64,000 nt of DNA from Dactylellina haptotyla (taxonomy: Eukaryota; Ascomycota; Orbiliomycetes; Orbiliales; Orbiliaceae): contig CM062379.1 of NCBI GenBank assembly GCA_031310005.1, forward strand, positions 6,572,001 through 6,636,000, given 5' to 3'. Below are positions 24,901-35,438 of this stretch, piece by piece. The position numbers and the translations under genes are program-made. Within the stretch, counting starts at the first letter, position 1; the number at the start of each line of letters is the position of its first letter. The notes below the pieces were generated by a model. The model was not told where the DNA came from. It searched no databases and saw only the letters and a program-made list of their open reading frames with translations.

Positions 24901-25001
24901 CGCCGCTGGACGGGACCTGGAGCACCCCATGCTTTAGAGGCATAACTCGCTGCATTTGGGGCAAAGCATCGGCCCCTTCGACATGCTGGTCGGGTAAGCA
25001 T
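21960..25001 (-). CDS. Mitochondrial pentatricopeptide-like protein (1013 aa), possibly Cya5-type translation regulator
   Basis: Single long exon. The N-terminus is Arg/Ser/Ala-rich and free of acidic residues for about 60 residues (MLTRPACRRGRCFAPNAASY...), a typical mitochondrial presequence. An acidic stretch (about 120-165) is followed by roughly 700 residues of paired helices with PPR/TPR-like spacing, e.g. YNKMKMYCSNIQPKEYMRVA and TTYNLFIMLLAEHGKIGMLE. The C-terminal part is basic (NPVRRKVNMVFKCWTRNLRR), then acidic at the very end (SLFDVDDE). Filamentous fungi have long PPR proteins of this architecture that bind mitochondrial transcripts; Cya5 of Neurospora (needed for COX1 expression) is the closest in size I can recall. 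Mitochondrial location and RNA binding are well supported; the specific target is a guess. It shares a 467-base divergent promoter with the alkaline phosphatase gene. Confidence 0.85.
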   Translation of the reverse strand: MLTRPACRRGRCFAPNAASYASKAWGAPGPVQRRQISAINAVSSVIARNSTSRRVTVLDPRPSVTVPRWFDSRRHFWKSSSGPKDDDVDNPFNAEEANSKLEEYMRSMGGNSRQIRNLLDQFDDAMKEKSQLEDEDKVGPYDDVDEEIDPWEQDPNEEPAYKTVYLPADQLDQMMASGFLKPLHEIDPLEDEELGSDVRNLPEGAKWFLKKFFMRMQLAKAHPSSTIINSCWRQFRIVYKHPEMAKVFNEDAWAVLWGLDKDPIPSHRKIWLGDLMAHVGAELTEAQWISYVEALFWHEQRDKAFKIWSLGADNNPSMLWWALGARLHATENQPLAAMNIIDTVIRTQGKAIPKLFLPTIICYHTMAEGSRMQNLKDKEVRYNQQAVSAYNKMKMYCSNIQPKEYMRVALSFLEAGYFMDAIKVYEDALTVHTHMIDDQATASYWEWKFKRATIKAQNDPSLGDDELQDLTVSALRLLPQKDRSRIILGNWMRNLIRRNKIEEALKIARFMQSLGMQMDTTTYNLFIMLLAEHGKIGMLETLAARMIRKLLEPMFRHNATFEQVLHEPGFQPIEPASLDLSNANDNQLIRSRTDSDVQLPEDVEEILARFEQKPLMQLPVVNEIRPKPLSGLAQQVFTDLVKYHDLIPPADPATFGLLLRQSTRSNNVLKTTSLITLFQKAKIQPNAKLLNPVLMMLARHSTIEKLFATHRLFISPEGFDSEPNTHTYQILWSSLTKALKKKEDLPDGVLGPRKLFEEMVNHSGSVELNQIVYDNVLRAFWAGWDPVGAYTAMNGMAMVWEKLPIRQDLHITIAGISRLLTRGLIHFARRHNIWYMKKLAHDQFGNWVSPNPVRRKVNMVFKCWTRNLRRKYKLRQAVEHVKVNGGDPSKLLRELKVLITTLSKQQQQLQKYEAGLKKYWEEPPIGLKLPRTDEARAAVSGAIPIDLDRGGDDYLMPDSTINEISKFIRQRLFDGPWPQKWLDEVVLARGEMGLVDEEAIQSRKMSLFDVDDE

Positions 25002-25468
25002 ACACGTTCAGATTCGACGGTCCTCTGACCCCAGCAAGATATCGACAGCAAAAAAAATGGCGGGGACAAGGTTGGTGTTTATATTGATTTCAGAGGCCGA
25101 AAATTTGCGGGCGGCCGAAACGACAGAAAATTGGGTGTTGCATGTTTAGTCAGCAGGGAGCGCATGCCCTTTTGGAACACCGGCCAACTGACCTGCGTCA
25201 CATTCCTCTCTCGTCGATAAATTCCCGCCAGCCTGCAGCTTCCCCGGATTAACCCTCGGAAACCACCCAGGAACAGCACACCGCCCTCGTTTTGCTGGCC
25301 TCGCTCGCCCTCTGCTATATAATCGTAGGCCTCGCGACCCCGAAACCACCGGTTGCCGCCGTATTTTTCTTTCTGAAGTTGAAGGTTTTAACGGTTTCGC
25401 GGATTTTAGATTTGTACCCCTTTCGAACAAACTCGCTAGCCAGCCAGCGGAAACTTCCACAGCCAACC
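25002..25468. other. Divergent promoter between the PPR-like gene and PHO8
   Basis: 467 bases serve both genes. CACGTT, a weak Pho4-type E-box core, lies at about 25004-25010, close to the PPR-like start. A TATATAA lies on the PHO8 side. Confidence 0.5.
25316..25322 (+). promoter_or_regulatory. TATA box of PHO8
   Basis: TATATAA sits about 147 bases before the PHO8 ATG. Confidence 0.4.
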
Positions 25469-27501
25469 ATGCCGCAGAACCGCCTGCTATCGCCGGCACG
25501 GCATAGCGGTGAGCACACGGACGACCAGGCTAGTGTCGAAGAAGCCTTGCTCACCGGCCGCCATGTTGACCGGAAGGGCACCGGCAGTCGAAAGGGCTTC
25601 TTCGCTAGGTGGAAGAACCCGATAATAACGCTGTGGGCCGCGATCGCAACAATCAGTATGGCTTCCAGTGCAGATGTTTATCACTAGAAACTTCTAACGC
25701 GTTTCTCTAGTTATACTGGTTATCGGCGTCCTGTACGTTCGCAGCCATCCGGAAGATACCAAGCAGCCTAGTAAACCAGCCCCGGTACCGCCCAAAGCAC
25801 CCAACAAGGAGCACAAGAAACGGAATCTTATCTTCATGGTCTCAGATGGTATGGACGTTCTCGAATTTGTGACAGCTTAGGGTCAATACGTATGGCTAAC
25901 ATGTGATGTGCAGGAATGGGACCTACCTCTCTGTCGATGACTAGGAGCTGGCGCCAGTTCACCGAAGGTCTCGCAATCAATGACGTCCTCACCCTCGATA
26001 AACACTTCATCGGATCCTCCAGAACCAGATCTTCCAACTCCTTCGTTACTGATTCCGCCGCTGGTGCCACCGCTTTCTCTTGCGGCCTGAAGAGTTACAA
26101 CGGTGCTATCTCCATTCTTCCTGATGGCAACCCCTGCGGAACCGTACTGGAGGCCGCCAAGGCTGCTGGATACATGACCGGTCTCGTCGTCACCACCTCT
26201 ATTACTGAGTACGATACTCTTTCAGCTCTTGCGATATATTTAGTTAAGCTAACCAAAGAATAGTGCTACCCCCGCCTGCTTCAACTCCCATGTCAACATG
26301 CGATGGGAACAGGATCGTATTGCCGAACAACAAATCGGAGAACACCCCCTCGGCCGTGTCACCGATCTTATGCTCGGAGGCGGACTCTGTCACTTCTTGC
26401 CAAACTCCACCGTGGGATCCTGCCGTAACGATGACCGAAACCTCATCGCTGACGCCAAGAAGAGCGGTATCGAGTTCGTCCACAACGTCGACGGCTTCAA
26501 GTACCTCAAGCACGGAAAACACGTCAAGATGCCCCTCATCGGACTCTTCGCCGGCACTGATATCCCATTCGAACTTGACCGAAAGGACGAGGAGTACCCA
26601 AGTTTGATGGCTATGGCTGAAACCGCGATCACCGCCCTCGACATTGCCACTCGAGACAGCGACAAGGGCTTCTTCTTGATGATTGAGGGAAGCCGAATCG
26701 ATCACGCCGGTCACGGTAACGATCCCGCCGCTCAAGTCAGAGAAGTCCGTGCATACGATAAGACCTTCGAGCTCGTCATGAAGAAGATCGATGAAATGGA
26801 AACCGAAACCGTTGTTGTCAGCACGAGCGATCACGAAACTGGCGGTCTCGCTGCTGCCCGACGTAAGTTTTTTTTCTCTATCTCGCATATTGAGGGATTC
26901 TTCTAACGCATTTATAGAACTTCACGAGACCTACCCTGATTACCTCTGGTACCCTGGCGTCCTCGCCAACGCTTCCCACTCCTCCGAATTCATGGCCAAG
27001 ACCCTCGCCGATTTCGCCGAGCCCGGCAAGATGAAGATTACCCAGTTCATCAAGGACGAACTCCTTCCACTCCAACAGATCACTGATGCGGACGACGCCG
27101 AAATTGCCAAGCTCGTCAAGGCCAAGATGACCGGCATTTCCACTGCATACCTCTGGGCCGACATGGTCTCGCGCCGCGCTCAGATCGGCTGGTCTACTCA
27201 CGGTCACAGCGCCGTCGATGTCAACATCTACGCTTACCCACAGGAGATTGCAAAGAAGCTTATGGGAAATCACGAGAACACCGAAATCGGAGAATTCCTG
27301 AGAAACTACCTGGACGTCGATGTCGAAGCTATCACTAAGAAGCTCAGAGGCGAGGCTGATACCAAGTGGATGGGCAAGCCACTCGACGAACTATTGGCGG
27401 AGACTCACAAGTCCATGGGCGTCGGTGGTGATGCTGGCGAGGTTACAGTCTCGGGTATGGATGCGTACCACGGAGTTCACAAGAGAGCTTGCATGCATTA
27501 A
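25469..27501 (+). CDS. PHO8: Repressible vacuolar alkaline phosphatase Pho8 (600 aa)
   Basis: Five exons in phase: 25469..25655, 25711..25848, 25914..26208, 26264..26862, 26918..27501; 600 residues. A short basic cytosolic N-terminus is followed by one membrane anchor (about 51-74), giving a type II vacuolar membrane protein. The alkaline phosphatase fold shows MVSDGMGPTS (first metal-binding Asp), FVTDSAAGATAF with nucleophile Ser156, MIEGSRIDHAGH, STSDHETGG and GWSTHGHSAVDV (zinc/magnesium ligands). It hydrolyses phosphomonoesters in the vacuole and is normally activated by vacuolar proteolysis. All active-site residues are present. Third-position GC bias is strong from exon 3 on. The first intron falls inside the membrane anchor. 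Confidence 0.97.
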
Positions 27502-27940
27502 ACGCTGTTTGAGAGATCGTTTCTCTTTTTTTTTCGAACGTTGGGTTTTTGAGCGATAGCATGTTTGATTATTATGAGGGCTATTATTGTTTTTGTAATT
27601 TTAGAAGCAGACGGGGGTTGGAGGCTCTTTTTCTTATTCTTCTTTCTACTTCGTCTCTTTTATGAGGTTGTATTGCTGATGATGATGCCCTAGATCGAGA
27701 TTGGACTGCTACACAGCATTGATGCATTTGTTTACTGTTGTTGCTCATGTTTCACGGCATTTTTCTCTGTGGATTTCTGTATATTAATGGTTCGCGATAG
27801 GATAGTAATTTATCATGTTGAGCTTGAAGACTATATTATTTATCTCATTCTTTCGTACAAACACCCGAAGCCGGTAATAATACAGATTAAGGTAAATCCA
27901 CATGTACCATGCTCGTATCTATATATGAAAGGTCACTTGA
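27502..27940. other. Intergenic between convergent genes (3' UTRs)
   Basis: T-rich 3' UTR of PHO8 followed by AT-rich sequence that probably holds the 3' UTR of the DUF427 gene. No gene seen. Confidence 0.6.
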
Positions 27941-28319
27941 TTAGTCAAATATTATATATCTACCATACGAGATTCTCTTACCGAATGCGACATAGCTCTT
28001 GATATGGGTGGCGTCCTTCTTTGGATCGGTGTAAGACCAAGCAGCGTCGGTTAATGGGTTTCCTGAGCATGGATGCCAATCAGTTTCCGGCCTTTCTGAA
28101 GAATACTCAAAAAGAATAGTATATATGATGCATACCGTCGCCGACATTGATGTTGCCATAACTCGCCACCCCTTTCCAAGGACAGACGCTGCGGGTTTCT
28201 GAGCGGGAGAAGAATTTGGGTACGATAGAGTCAGGCGGGAAGTAAACGTTCCCTTCGAGTTTGATGTAGCGTCTGGATTCGGCTACCTTGATACCATTGA
28301 CGTAGGCTGCGGCTTCCAT
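27941..28319 (-). CDS. DUF427 domain protein (about 112 aa)
   Basis: Two exons in phase: 28319..28136 and 28095..27941. The protein is essentially one DUF427 domain: AAAYVNGIKVAES, EGNVYFPPDSI, SVCPWKGVASYGNINV, then after the intron DAAWSYTDPKKDATHIKSYVAF. DUF427 proteins are small beta-rich proteins found in bacteria and fungi with no established reaction. The insertion DERPETDWHPCSGNPLTD is longer than in bacterial members. After YVAFG the sequence GTAAGA could be another splice donor, so the last ten residues (KRISYGRYIIFD) may instead be intron with a further short exon to the left. Confidence 0.85.
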
Positions 28320-29288
28320 TGTGAAATTATAAATTATATATATTAAAATGAAGAATAAATGAGAACTTGAATTTCAGAATAATGATCTTGGCTGCGGGCT
28401 TGCGTCTGCTTGACAGGATAGATCAAACATTGGCAAAAGCTTCTTTTCCCTACTCGGCGACATTCCCTCTTTTTATAACCGGCTTTCCATCCGTGCATCC
28501 TACACCGGCCTGTGGGGAGTATTCAGCCTCACGATATTTGAATGATACCGGGTAAGCGCGTTGCTGCGGCTGGATGGTCTTATTTTATATTAATAATACC
28601 TGTCTGTTCTGAGTATAGCAGCTGGTGTATTTAAAATAATCAATTCAACAGAGTGAAGTCCAGACAGCAGAGGTATCGCGAGAATGTGTAAGCCACTTCT
28701 CGTGTGTACAGTAGAATTAGTAGTTTGAAGTAGTCCTGGGCCAATGTAGTACACCATCTAGTCTCGATTGGAAAGTGTAGCAGAAAGTCTCGCGAGTTCG
28801 GATGGACCCTACTGTTTGGAGAGATGAAGTTGCACCTCGAGATGGATACGTATCTACACGGTGCGAATAAGGATTGAAGACAGCTTCCAGTAAACCCTCG
28901 CCCGTCAAATAAATAAGTAAACATATTCGTTCGAACCCATTGCTTCAATATATTCACCACTCTTCTGCCTTCGCCGTCCGCGTCCGCCACAGAATCGGGT
29001 GTGTTGAGTGTTGCGGTGTAAGCGCATGACGCAGGTGCAGCATCCAGCCAGCCAAACCCGGTCTCCTGACTTCCTTACCAGAAACCCGAAACCTTTTGTC
29101 TGGCTTGGCCCTCAAACGTAAAACCTGTCGCAGCTGTTTCTCGATCCCTTCCCCTTTCACACTCCTTTATTATTCCTCCGATAGCATCCTCCATCGTCGA
29201 TATCCTGCGAGTGCAGATACCCTCCGAAAGAACCGTATTCTAATCAGCACCGGCCACTCCCCATCGCCTCCCGCCACACATCCGCAAC
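28320..29288. other. Divergent intergenic region (DUF427 gene and SFT1)
   Basis: 969 bases, no coding signal. A pyrimidine-rich stretch at 29128-29180 precedes SFT1. Confidence 0.6.
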
Positions 29289-29810
29289 ATGTCGGAAGCA
29301 TACGAACGTGAGAGGTACGCAAATCCCAACAACCGGACTTCACGGGCATCACGAAAGCGGCAAAGCAGCGACTGACATGACGAACGTATTCTCTTCACAG
29401 GCAGAACAATGCCCGCCTGGACGACCTCGCAGGCAAGGTCCGTACCCGTCGTATCCCTTACCATGACACGCACACGAATAACTAACAGCATACCGGGGTT
29501 ATCTATAGGTCTCCTCGATTCGAGACTTCACAATCAACATCTACAACCAAGCTTCGGACCAGCGGTTAATTGAAGACAACGTACGTCCTCCCATTTATCG
29601 CTACCATTATTATCAGTAACTCCTTAGCTAACGGTTTATACACGCACACAGACCGACACATTCTCGAACATGACCAACTCCGTAAAGAACACCGCGAACA
29701 GATTGACGAGAATGGCGAAGAATACGTCCAACGTCCAGACTTTCAGGCTGGCGGGTATGATCATTGCCGCCGTAATAGTGCTCTGGATGATTTGGGGGTT
29801 CCTATTTTAA
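29289..29810 (+). CDS. SFT1: Qc-SNARE Sft1-like (97 aa)
   Basis: Four exons in phase: 29289..29314, 29401..29437, 29509..29580, 29652..29810; 97 residues. The protein is a single SNARE helix plus a C-terminal tail anchor: RQNNARLDDLAGKVSSIRDF, IYNQASDQRLIEDN, and MIIAAVIVLWMIWGFLF (81-97). Gln39 fits the zero-layer position. Size, absence of an N-terminal domain and the R-x-AGMIIA anchor match fungal Sft1, the Golgi Qc-SNARE acting in intra-Golgi retrograde transport; Bet1 is the close alternative. Three introns interrupt fewer than 300 coding bases; exons 1 and 2 are 26 and 37 bases. The second intron uses an unusual GTCCGT donor. Confidence 0.9.
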
Positions 29811-30405
29811 GCTACCACGCGCCCATGGTTTGGTTCCCCGGCTCGGGCGGACCCCGAATCTCGCTGAAAATCGATACCAAAATCGAATCCGGTTTCGATT
29901 GGGTTGAAAATAATATTATACTACTCGGGGCTGTGGAGGAGTAGTGGGAGGAGGACGATATATGGTGTTTTTTATTGGTTGATACCGCCGAGTTTTCAGT
30001 ACTCATCAGCAGGGAGTTTACTGGCGTGCTATCTCTATTACGATTATGCTTCTGTCACGTTTACGAAAGATGGTTGGCAAATTTTTTGTTCTTGAAAATT
30101 ACTTTAGTTATATTGTTTATATTGTTTGCTTTGGGTCGTTTCTGCATCTGTCCTTTGGAAGCGGGAAGATTGTACACTAGGTAGTCAAAGTTGTGCAGGC
30201 GAATTCTTGAATTTACTGTCGAACTATGCTCATCGGTTTTGCGCTCTCCTTTTTCACCGATTGAATACGAGAAATATGGGAAATATGAAGTTTTATTTTG
30301 CTTATTCACAAAATCGGCCTAGCATGCATGCTACCGGGAGCTGCCGCTTGCGTAAAGAAATAAACTAAATGAAGCTAGAAAACTACAAAACTAACCTAAC
30401 GGGAA
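29811..30405. other. Intergenic between convergent genes (3' UTRs)
   Basis: 595 AT-rich bases; no gene seen. Confidence 0.6.
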
Positions 30406-31748
30406 TCACCTAGACTTTCCTGCACCGCCAATGTCTTGTCCCAGCTATTCATATGTATTAGTATTATAATTCTCAAAATATAAAGGCAGAGTAGTAGGAA
30501 AACATACCTTATAGGCAGCAGCTTTATCCCAATCCATCTTCTGTCTCGTCACCGGCAGCTGTCTCCTCAAGCTCTTGAAAGCACCCTCGCTCAACGCTCC
30601 GAACGCTCTATTCAGCTCTTCCTGATACTTCTTCTCGACACTGGCGATCGTGGTAACAATCCCCGCCGAAGCGCTGGAGCGGAGGTTCTCGCTAACCGCC
30701 TTCTCTGTGACCAGGCGAACGTTGCCATCTTCGTAGTAGTGTACGTCCACGGCGATGGTGCCAGTCAGGGTCGACGCCGAGGGGTTATAGATATATGTTG
30801 AGCGCCAGCGACCATTCCTGAGATTTATTCTCAATATCAATCAAAAAATACCATAGAGACGTTATGGAGGGTATCCATACCAGTAATTCGACGGGCTGTA
30901 CTTGTTTCCGACGATTAGAATTGCGATGCCGTCGTCGGTAGGGTATACACCGTGCGCGGGTAACGACGGGAAGTGTTCTTTAACGTGGTTTCCGACGGCT
31001 TGAACGAGAGATTTCCTGCAACCCCGGGGCTAACAGTTAGCACAATTCGGTATTCCATGCGTCTTCGAATTCGAACATACACTGTGCTAGCGTGTTCTCC
31101 TTCGATCGAATAAGATTGAACATCTGAAGCTTTCTACAACTCCTCCTGATCGCATCAGCATCCTATCCGTCCCATCCTCCCCCGCACCAACCAAGTTGAT
31201 TTCGTACCTGTGTCGTATGGTTAAAAGCGAAACTAGTCGAGCTCTCGCTGTCGAAGAACCTGCCCTCCTCTATCTCGTTGTAACTGCTCACAATGACCTA
31301 ATAGAACCCCGCCAGGCACATCAGCTTTAAAACCCTCCCTAATAAACCGTACAGCAGACCGAACAAAAAGACCCACCAATCCACTGCTACCGGGCAACTT
31401 TGTCGTCACATATTGTTGTTTATTGTACGCCGCAACCGCATCCGCGAAGCCATCTCGCGGGCTATGTTCGAGCAGAGATTCGATATCTAAAGGCAAATAA
31501 CTCCAATATTAGAATCTTCGTGTCCGTGGATCTCAACGCTGCGAAAAGTACGCGGGGCAAGGGTGTGTAAGTAGGCAGGCAGGTATAGGTGTACCCTTAA
31601 TAACTTCGGATAGCTACACGATTGCGGGGCACCACATCAGTTAACCGTTCTCCGTTGTACGGGGTATCCGGCGTGAAGCTGGATTCGGACTCACCTCTCC
31701 CGGTGGAGCGTTCTCGATGAACGACGAGGCCGTGCTTATAGCGCTCAT
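30406..31748 (-). CDS. CAP1: F-actin-capping protein subunit alpha (269 aa)
   Basis: Eight exons join in phase: 31748..31695, 31613..31595, 31486..31377, 31297..31208, 31133..31081, 31015..30881, 30817..30508, 30444..30406; 269 residues, the usual length of the family. Landmarks: ASSFIENAPPGELSEVIKD, YVTTKLPGSSGLVIVSSYN, SSTSFAFNHTTQ, SLVQAVGNHVKEHFPSLPAH, KYSPSNYWNGRWRSTYIYNP and the C-terminal tentacle RRQLPVTRQKMDWDKAAAYK ending in LGQDIGG. With the beta subunit it caps barbed ends of actin filaments at cortical patches. Exon 2 is a 19-base micro-exon, confirmed by phase and by restoring the conserved GELSEVIKD segment. Confidence 0.97.
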
Positions 31749-32128
31749 TGTGGAAGGATATGCGGCGGTGCGAGGGATAACGTGGGAAGGGAGGTTTCGA
31801 GGGTATCAAGCTATGGTGGGGTTTCTGGGAGCTGGCCAGCTCGACACGCTTCAAGTGGTGAGATTAACAAACACAACACGCGGAGGTGCATGCAAAAGTA
31901 GCGCTACGTAGCTTAGCTCGCAGTAAAGAGACAACCTGAGTTTTTTAAACTATAATACATGCCTGATAATTGCGCCGGTGTAATGCATAAAGCAATTGCG
32001 AAATAGGTATCTTCAAAGGATGTTGCGCCAAAGTGGGAAAGACAACGAAAATAGAAAGTAGTGTACAAAATTTGTCCCATGCGCCCGAAAAAGCAAGAAG
32101 TTGAGTCTATGTAGCAATGCATATCAGC
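31749..32128. other. Intergenic, promoter of the capping protein gene
   Basis: 380 bases between two minus-strand genes. No coding signal. Confidence 0.55.
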
Positions 32129-34456
32129 TTACAGCTCTTCGTCTTCATCCTCCTCATCATCCTCAGCTAGAAAGCCCGCAGGAAAAAATTGGCTGATGGT
32201 TGGAACAGCTTGACTTGGTCCGAATTCTCTTAGCTTCCATTGGCTCAGAGTCTCTATAGCTCTCGGGGGCCGATATGAATCCAATGTTTCGTTCATATCT
32301 AAATCATGTTCTTGAGGTTCGTACGTGTCCGAACTTCGCCTGGCAAAGTTAATAATTGGAGAAGTCGATAGCTTGCTGGAAGGGCTGTGGAATATATCTT
32401 TAGAGCTTCTTGGTGTTTCACTAATATGCAAGCCATTGCTGCAAGATTGTGGAGGTGAAGAAGGTAAGAGAAGCGGAACATTGCTGTCTTTTCTCGAAGT
32501 AAGCGTCCCCGATCGTTTTTTCGCGCGTGGTGTTTTATCACTATCTCTTGATGGAGTTTGTGACAAGGTCGCATCTGGGTCCGAACTCTCCATTCCGTCC
32601 AGTGGGGTTTCTTTGACCACATCTCCAGAATTCTTGCTATAATCATCGGATTCGAAAATCAGCTGCCTATCGACGGATCGTGTAGATATTTCTGATCTCT
32701 GGGATTCGTTCTCGGCTGGTCTTGGATTCGGGACAATTGTAGAGCTCTCCTTTCGAAGGAAGGATGTGTAGAGCGGATTAAGAGTGCTCGAATCGCGAAG
32801 GAGTGGTTCTCGCACTTCGGAGACGGTGGGTACGTCCTTGGGGAATTCCTCGGTCCTTTTACTCACGGGACTCTCAGGAACGACGTCAACACCATCCGCT
32901 TCCCCGAGTTCTATGATCCGTTGCGCCCTGGGAGTAACTGTCGTAGACCGAACAGAAGGGACATCGCTGCTCTCTACCTGTATCTCAGGTTGACTATTTA
33001 CTTCGAGTACTGTTTCCAAGGCTCGACCAGAATTCGACGACCAGGTTTCTTCGTGATCCCACCATTGGCTGCTAGGAACGACTTTGTTCTTTATAAAATC
33101 TGGTACCCTTGGGCTTGGATCTTTGGTGGGGCTTTCAGCCATCGTTTCCGCACTGCCGGATTCAAGCGTGAAGTTTGGCTTCCTTAAAGGTGATTTGGCC
33201 GCTATGACTTCTGACTCGGTACTTTCGGTTGTTGAAACAGTATCTTCCTTGGTTTGGTCTTCAACAACCGGACTCAAGCCAGGCATCGTAATTCCCTTCA
33301 AACGCCAGAGACGCTGTACCGACGGGCTCTTGTATATAGCATCGAGTTGCGAGTGTCGTAGTGGGGATAGCGGGGTAACGGGTGGGGTATAGGACGAGGG
33401 TACGACGTTGGGGATCGGCTTCTTAGGAGTCTTCGGATTTGCGCTATCGGTTGCATGTGCAGATGTTCCTTCATCCCCCGGGATATTCTCCTTTTCGGAT
33501 TCTTCATTCTTTATAGTGAGTCCAGGCTGTTGGTCCTCCTGCTTAATATATTCCTCATTATCGTCGAAGTTGAATGAGACCTCCGGTTGCGAGAGAGGTT
33601 CGTCCTTGACCCGTACTAGTTCCTGTACTTCTTCTAACGGTTCCTCTTCAGGTTCCTGCTCTTGCCCCGATTGCTCTTCATTTCTAAAATCTCGGTTCTC
33701 TCCCTCCTCTTCTTCGTAGTCGCTGTCAGATATTGAATGGTGGAAATTCATCGGATACATTTGTGTCAATGTCCGGTCGTTCATAGATTTTAGGGTCTTT
33801 TTCGTTTTGGTCGATTTCCCCCTCTGTCGTTTCGGAGCGTATGTTGGTCTCCAGCTTTCCTCCTCTTCCTCCTCCGCTATCAGCTCCTTTTTTATGACAG
33901 ATATCTGTTCCTCTCCCTCGCTATCATTTTCGTCATTCTCCTCCTCATCCTCTTGTGGAACAATGACCCGGCGTACCCTTCTCTTCTTCCCTACTGGACT
34001 TCGTTCGTCTTCTTCCTCCTCTTCCTGATCATCGGAACTTTCGTCCTTCAAATCATCAAAATTGATGCTCTTTCTCTTCAGGCCCCTCTTTCCGTATGGT
34101 ATCAACTTCCGCTTCTTTTTCTTTACGACGGTGCTCGCGGCCGAAGAACTGGGAGTGAATCCAAACTGGCTGAGGGTGCTCTGTTCGTCAATGCTCGAAC
34201 TTTTATGTGGGACCGGTGTGCTGCCAAATCGAACGGATTTGTAAGATATATTGGGGTCCGCCAGGCGGCTTTGGGCAAAACGTTGAGGCTTCGGCATGGT
34301 GACAATTAAGGATGACTCGAAGGATATGTGGTGTCTCGGGCTATAACATTGTGGTGCGGTATTCTGGGAGGTCGGTAGTAGCGGTGATACTCGATATGTT
34401 CCGAAGTAGTTGAGCGTCTGCGAGGGTGTGGTTGTTCTGCGGCCTCCCGAGGTCAT
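32129..34456 (-). CDS. Acidic disordered nuclear protein with repeated T-L-x-Q-F type motifs (775 aa), unknown function
   Basis: Single exon. The sequence is almost wholly disordered: several basic clusters that fit nuclear localisation (KKKKRKLIPYGKRGLKRK, GKKRRVRR), long D/E runs, and Ser/Thr/Pro-rich stretches with many SP/TP sites. It ends DDEEDEDEEL. A short motif recurs: QTLNYF (13-18), QSTLSQFGF (92-100), RTLTQMYP (228-235), ETLSQW (735-740) and PTISQFFP (752-759). These resemble PCNA-interacting (PIP-like) peptides, Q-x-x-[LI]-x-x-F-[FY]. No folded domain is recognised. An in-frame ATG at 34297 is an alternative start, but the upstream part carries the first motif copy. Likely a nuclear scaffold or genome-maintenance factor; this is inference. 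Confidence 0.75.
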   Translation of the reverse strand: MTSGGRRTTTPSQTLNYFGTYRVSPLLPTSQNTAPQCYSPRHHISFESSLIVTMPKPQRFAQSRLADPNISYKSVRFGSTPVPHKSSSIDEQSTLSQFGFTPSSSAASTVVKKKKRKLIPYGKRGLKRKSINFDDLKDESSDDQEEEEEDERSPVGKKRRVRRVIVPQEDEEENDENDSEGEEQISVIKKELIAEEEEEESWRPTYAPKRQRGKSTKTKKTLKSMNDRTLTQMYPMNFHHSISDSDYEEEEGENRDFRNEEQSGQEQEPEEEPLEEVQELVRVKDEPLSQPEVSFNFDDNEEYIKQEDQQPGLTIKNEESEKENIPGDEGTSAHATDSANPKTPKKPIPNVVPSSYTPPVTPLSPLRHSQLDAIYKSPSVQRLWRLKGITMPGLSPVVEDQTKEDTVSTTESTESEVIAAKSPLRKPNFTLESGSAETMAESPTKDPSPRVPDFIKNKVVPSSQWWDHEETWSSNSGRALETVLEVNSQPEIQVESSDVPSVRSTTVTPRAQRIIELGEADGVDVVPESPVSKRTEEFPKDVPTVSEVREPLLRDSSTLNPLYTSFLRKESSTIVPNPRPAENESQRSEISTRSVDRQLIFESDDYSKNSGDVVKETPLDGMESSDPDATLSQTPSRDSDKTPRAKKRSGTLTSRKDSNVPLLLPSSPPQSCSNGLHISETPRSSKDIFHSPSSKLSTSPIINFARRSSDTYEPQEHDLDMNETLDSYRPPRAIETLSQWKLREFGPSQAVPTISQFFPAGFLAEDDEEDEDEEL

Positions 34457-35438
34457 GCGAGGCCCGTGAGGTTGTCAGAGTTTCGTAAGGGAAGTCCCTC
34501 TAAGTTCTTGAACTGCAGGGAAGTCATGTTAAGTCGCGTTGCTGCTGGGCGCGTTTTCAGTCACTTTTCCTGTTTTGGAAGTCGATTGTTATGCTGTGCA
34601 ACAGGCGCCTCAACACATTCTTTCTTCCCTCACTAACAGAACCTGCCTCTGGCAACGGCCTGGTTACGAGAATGCCCCAGGGTTATAGCTGTATGAAGCT
34701 GCGGGGTGGGTGCACGCAATTGCATAGTCGGATGCAGCGTTATATTTTGAGAAGAGACAAATATTAGGACTTTCTGTTGGGTTTCCATTGTGTTCACATT
34801 CTGAATTCTCTCTCTCTCAGGCTTTTGACGTCCATACCTACCGCTGCGTGTGGACTTGGGAAAGCCTGAGATCGTATCTTCCTAACCTTCTAAACTTGAA
34901 TTCGTTCAGTCGGTGTAGGTATAAGACTGTTGAAGGGTTGTCCGTGCAGAGTATACTTTCTGTTCCAAGACGGAGGATTTTTTGACCCGGCAGATCTGCG
35001 CCTCAGCTCTCCAACTTCGCCTCCAATTACACATATCCTTTCTGGTCAGCTTTCGTAATCGGGCCCGAAGGTTACTAGAACAGCTGGCCAGCCTCGTATA
35101 CATGAAAGTCTGCATGAAACGCACGAAACCAAATACTATTGAATCTTGATATTTATTCCGACAGTGATAAGATAGCCTATAGTCTATTCTGGCTAAAGTA
35201 GAGCCAATGACCATAACCTTCGGAGCTGCTTTACGCGTAAAGGGAATAGACTATATTTTCGAGACTCTCGTAATCGCTCGTACTTATAATTTTTAGGGTG
35301 CTCAGCTTTTTCATGTGTCAAAGGTTCAAGATTATAAGATGAACTCCCAGCTAGCTCGAATATCCTCTTAAAGATGCTCAAGAGGACCGTCACAGAACAT
35401 GGAAATTGATCTATATATACACAATCTCTCTTTCAAAA
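34457..35438. other. Divergent intergenic region
   Basis: 982 bases between the acidic nuclear protein gene and the plus-strand membrane protein gene. No coding signal. Confidence 0.6.
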
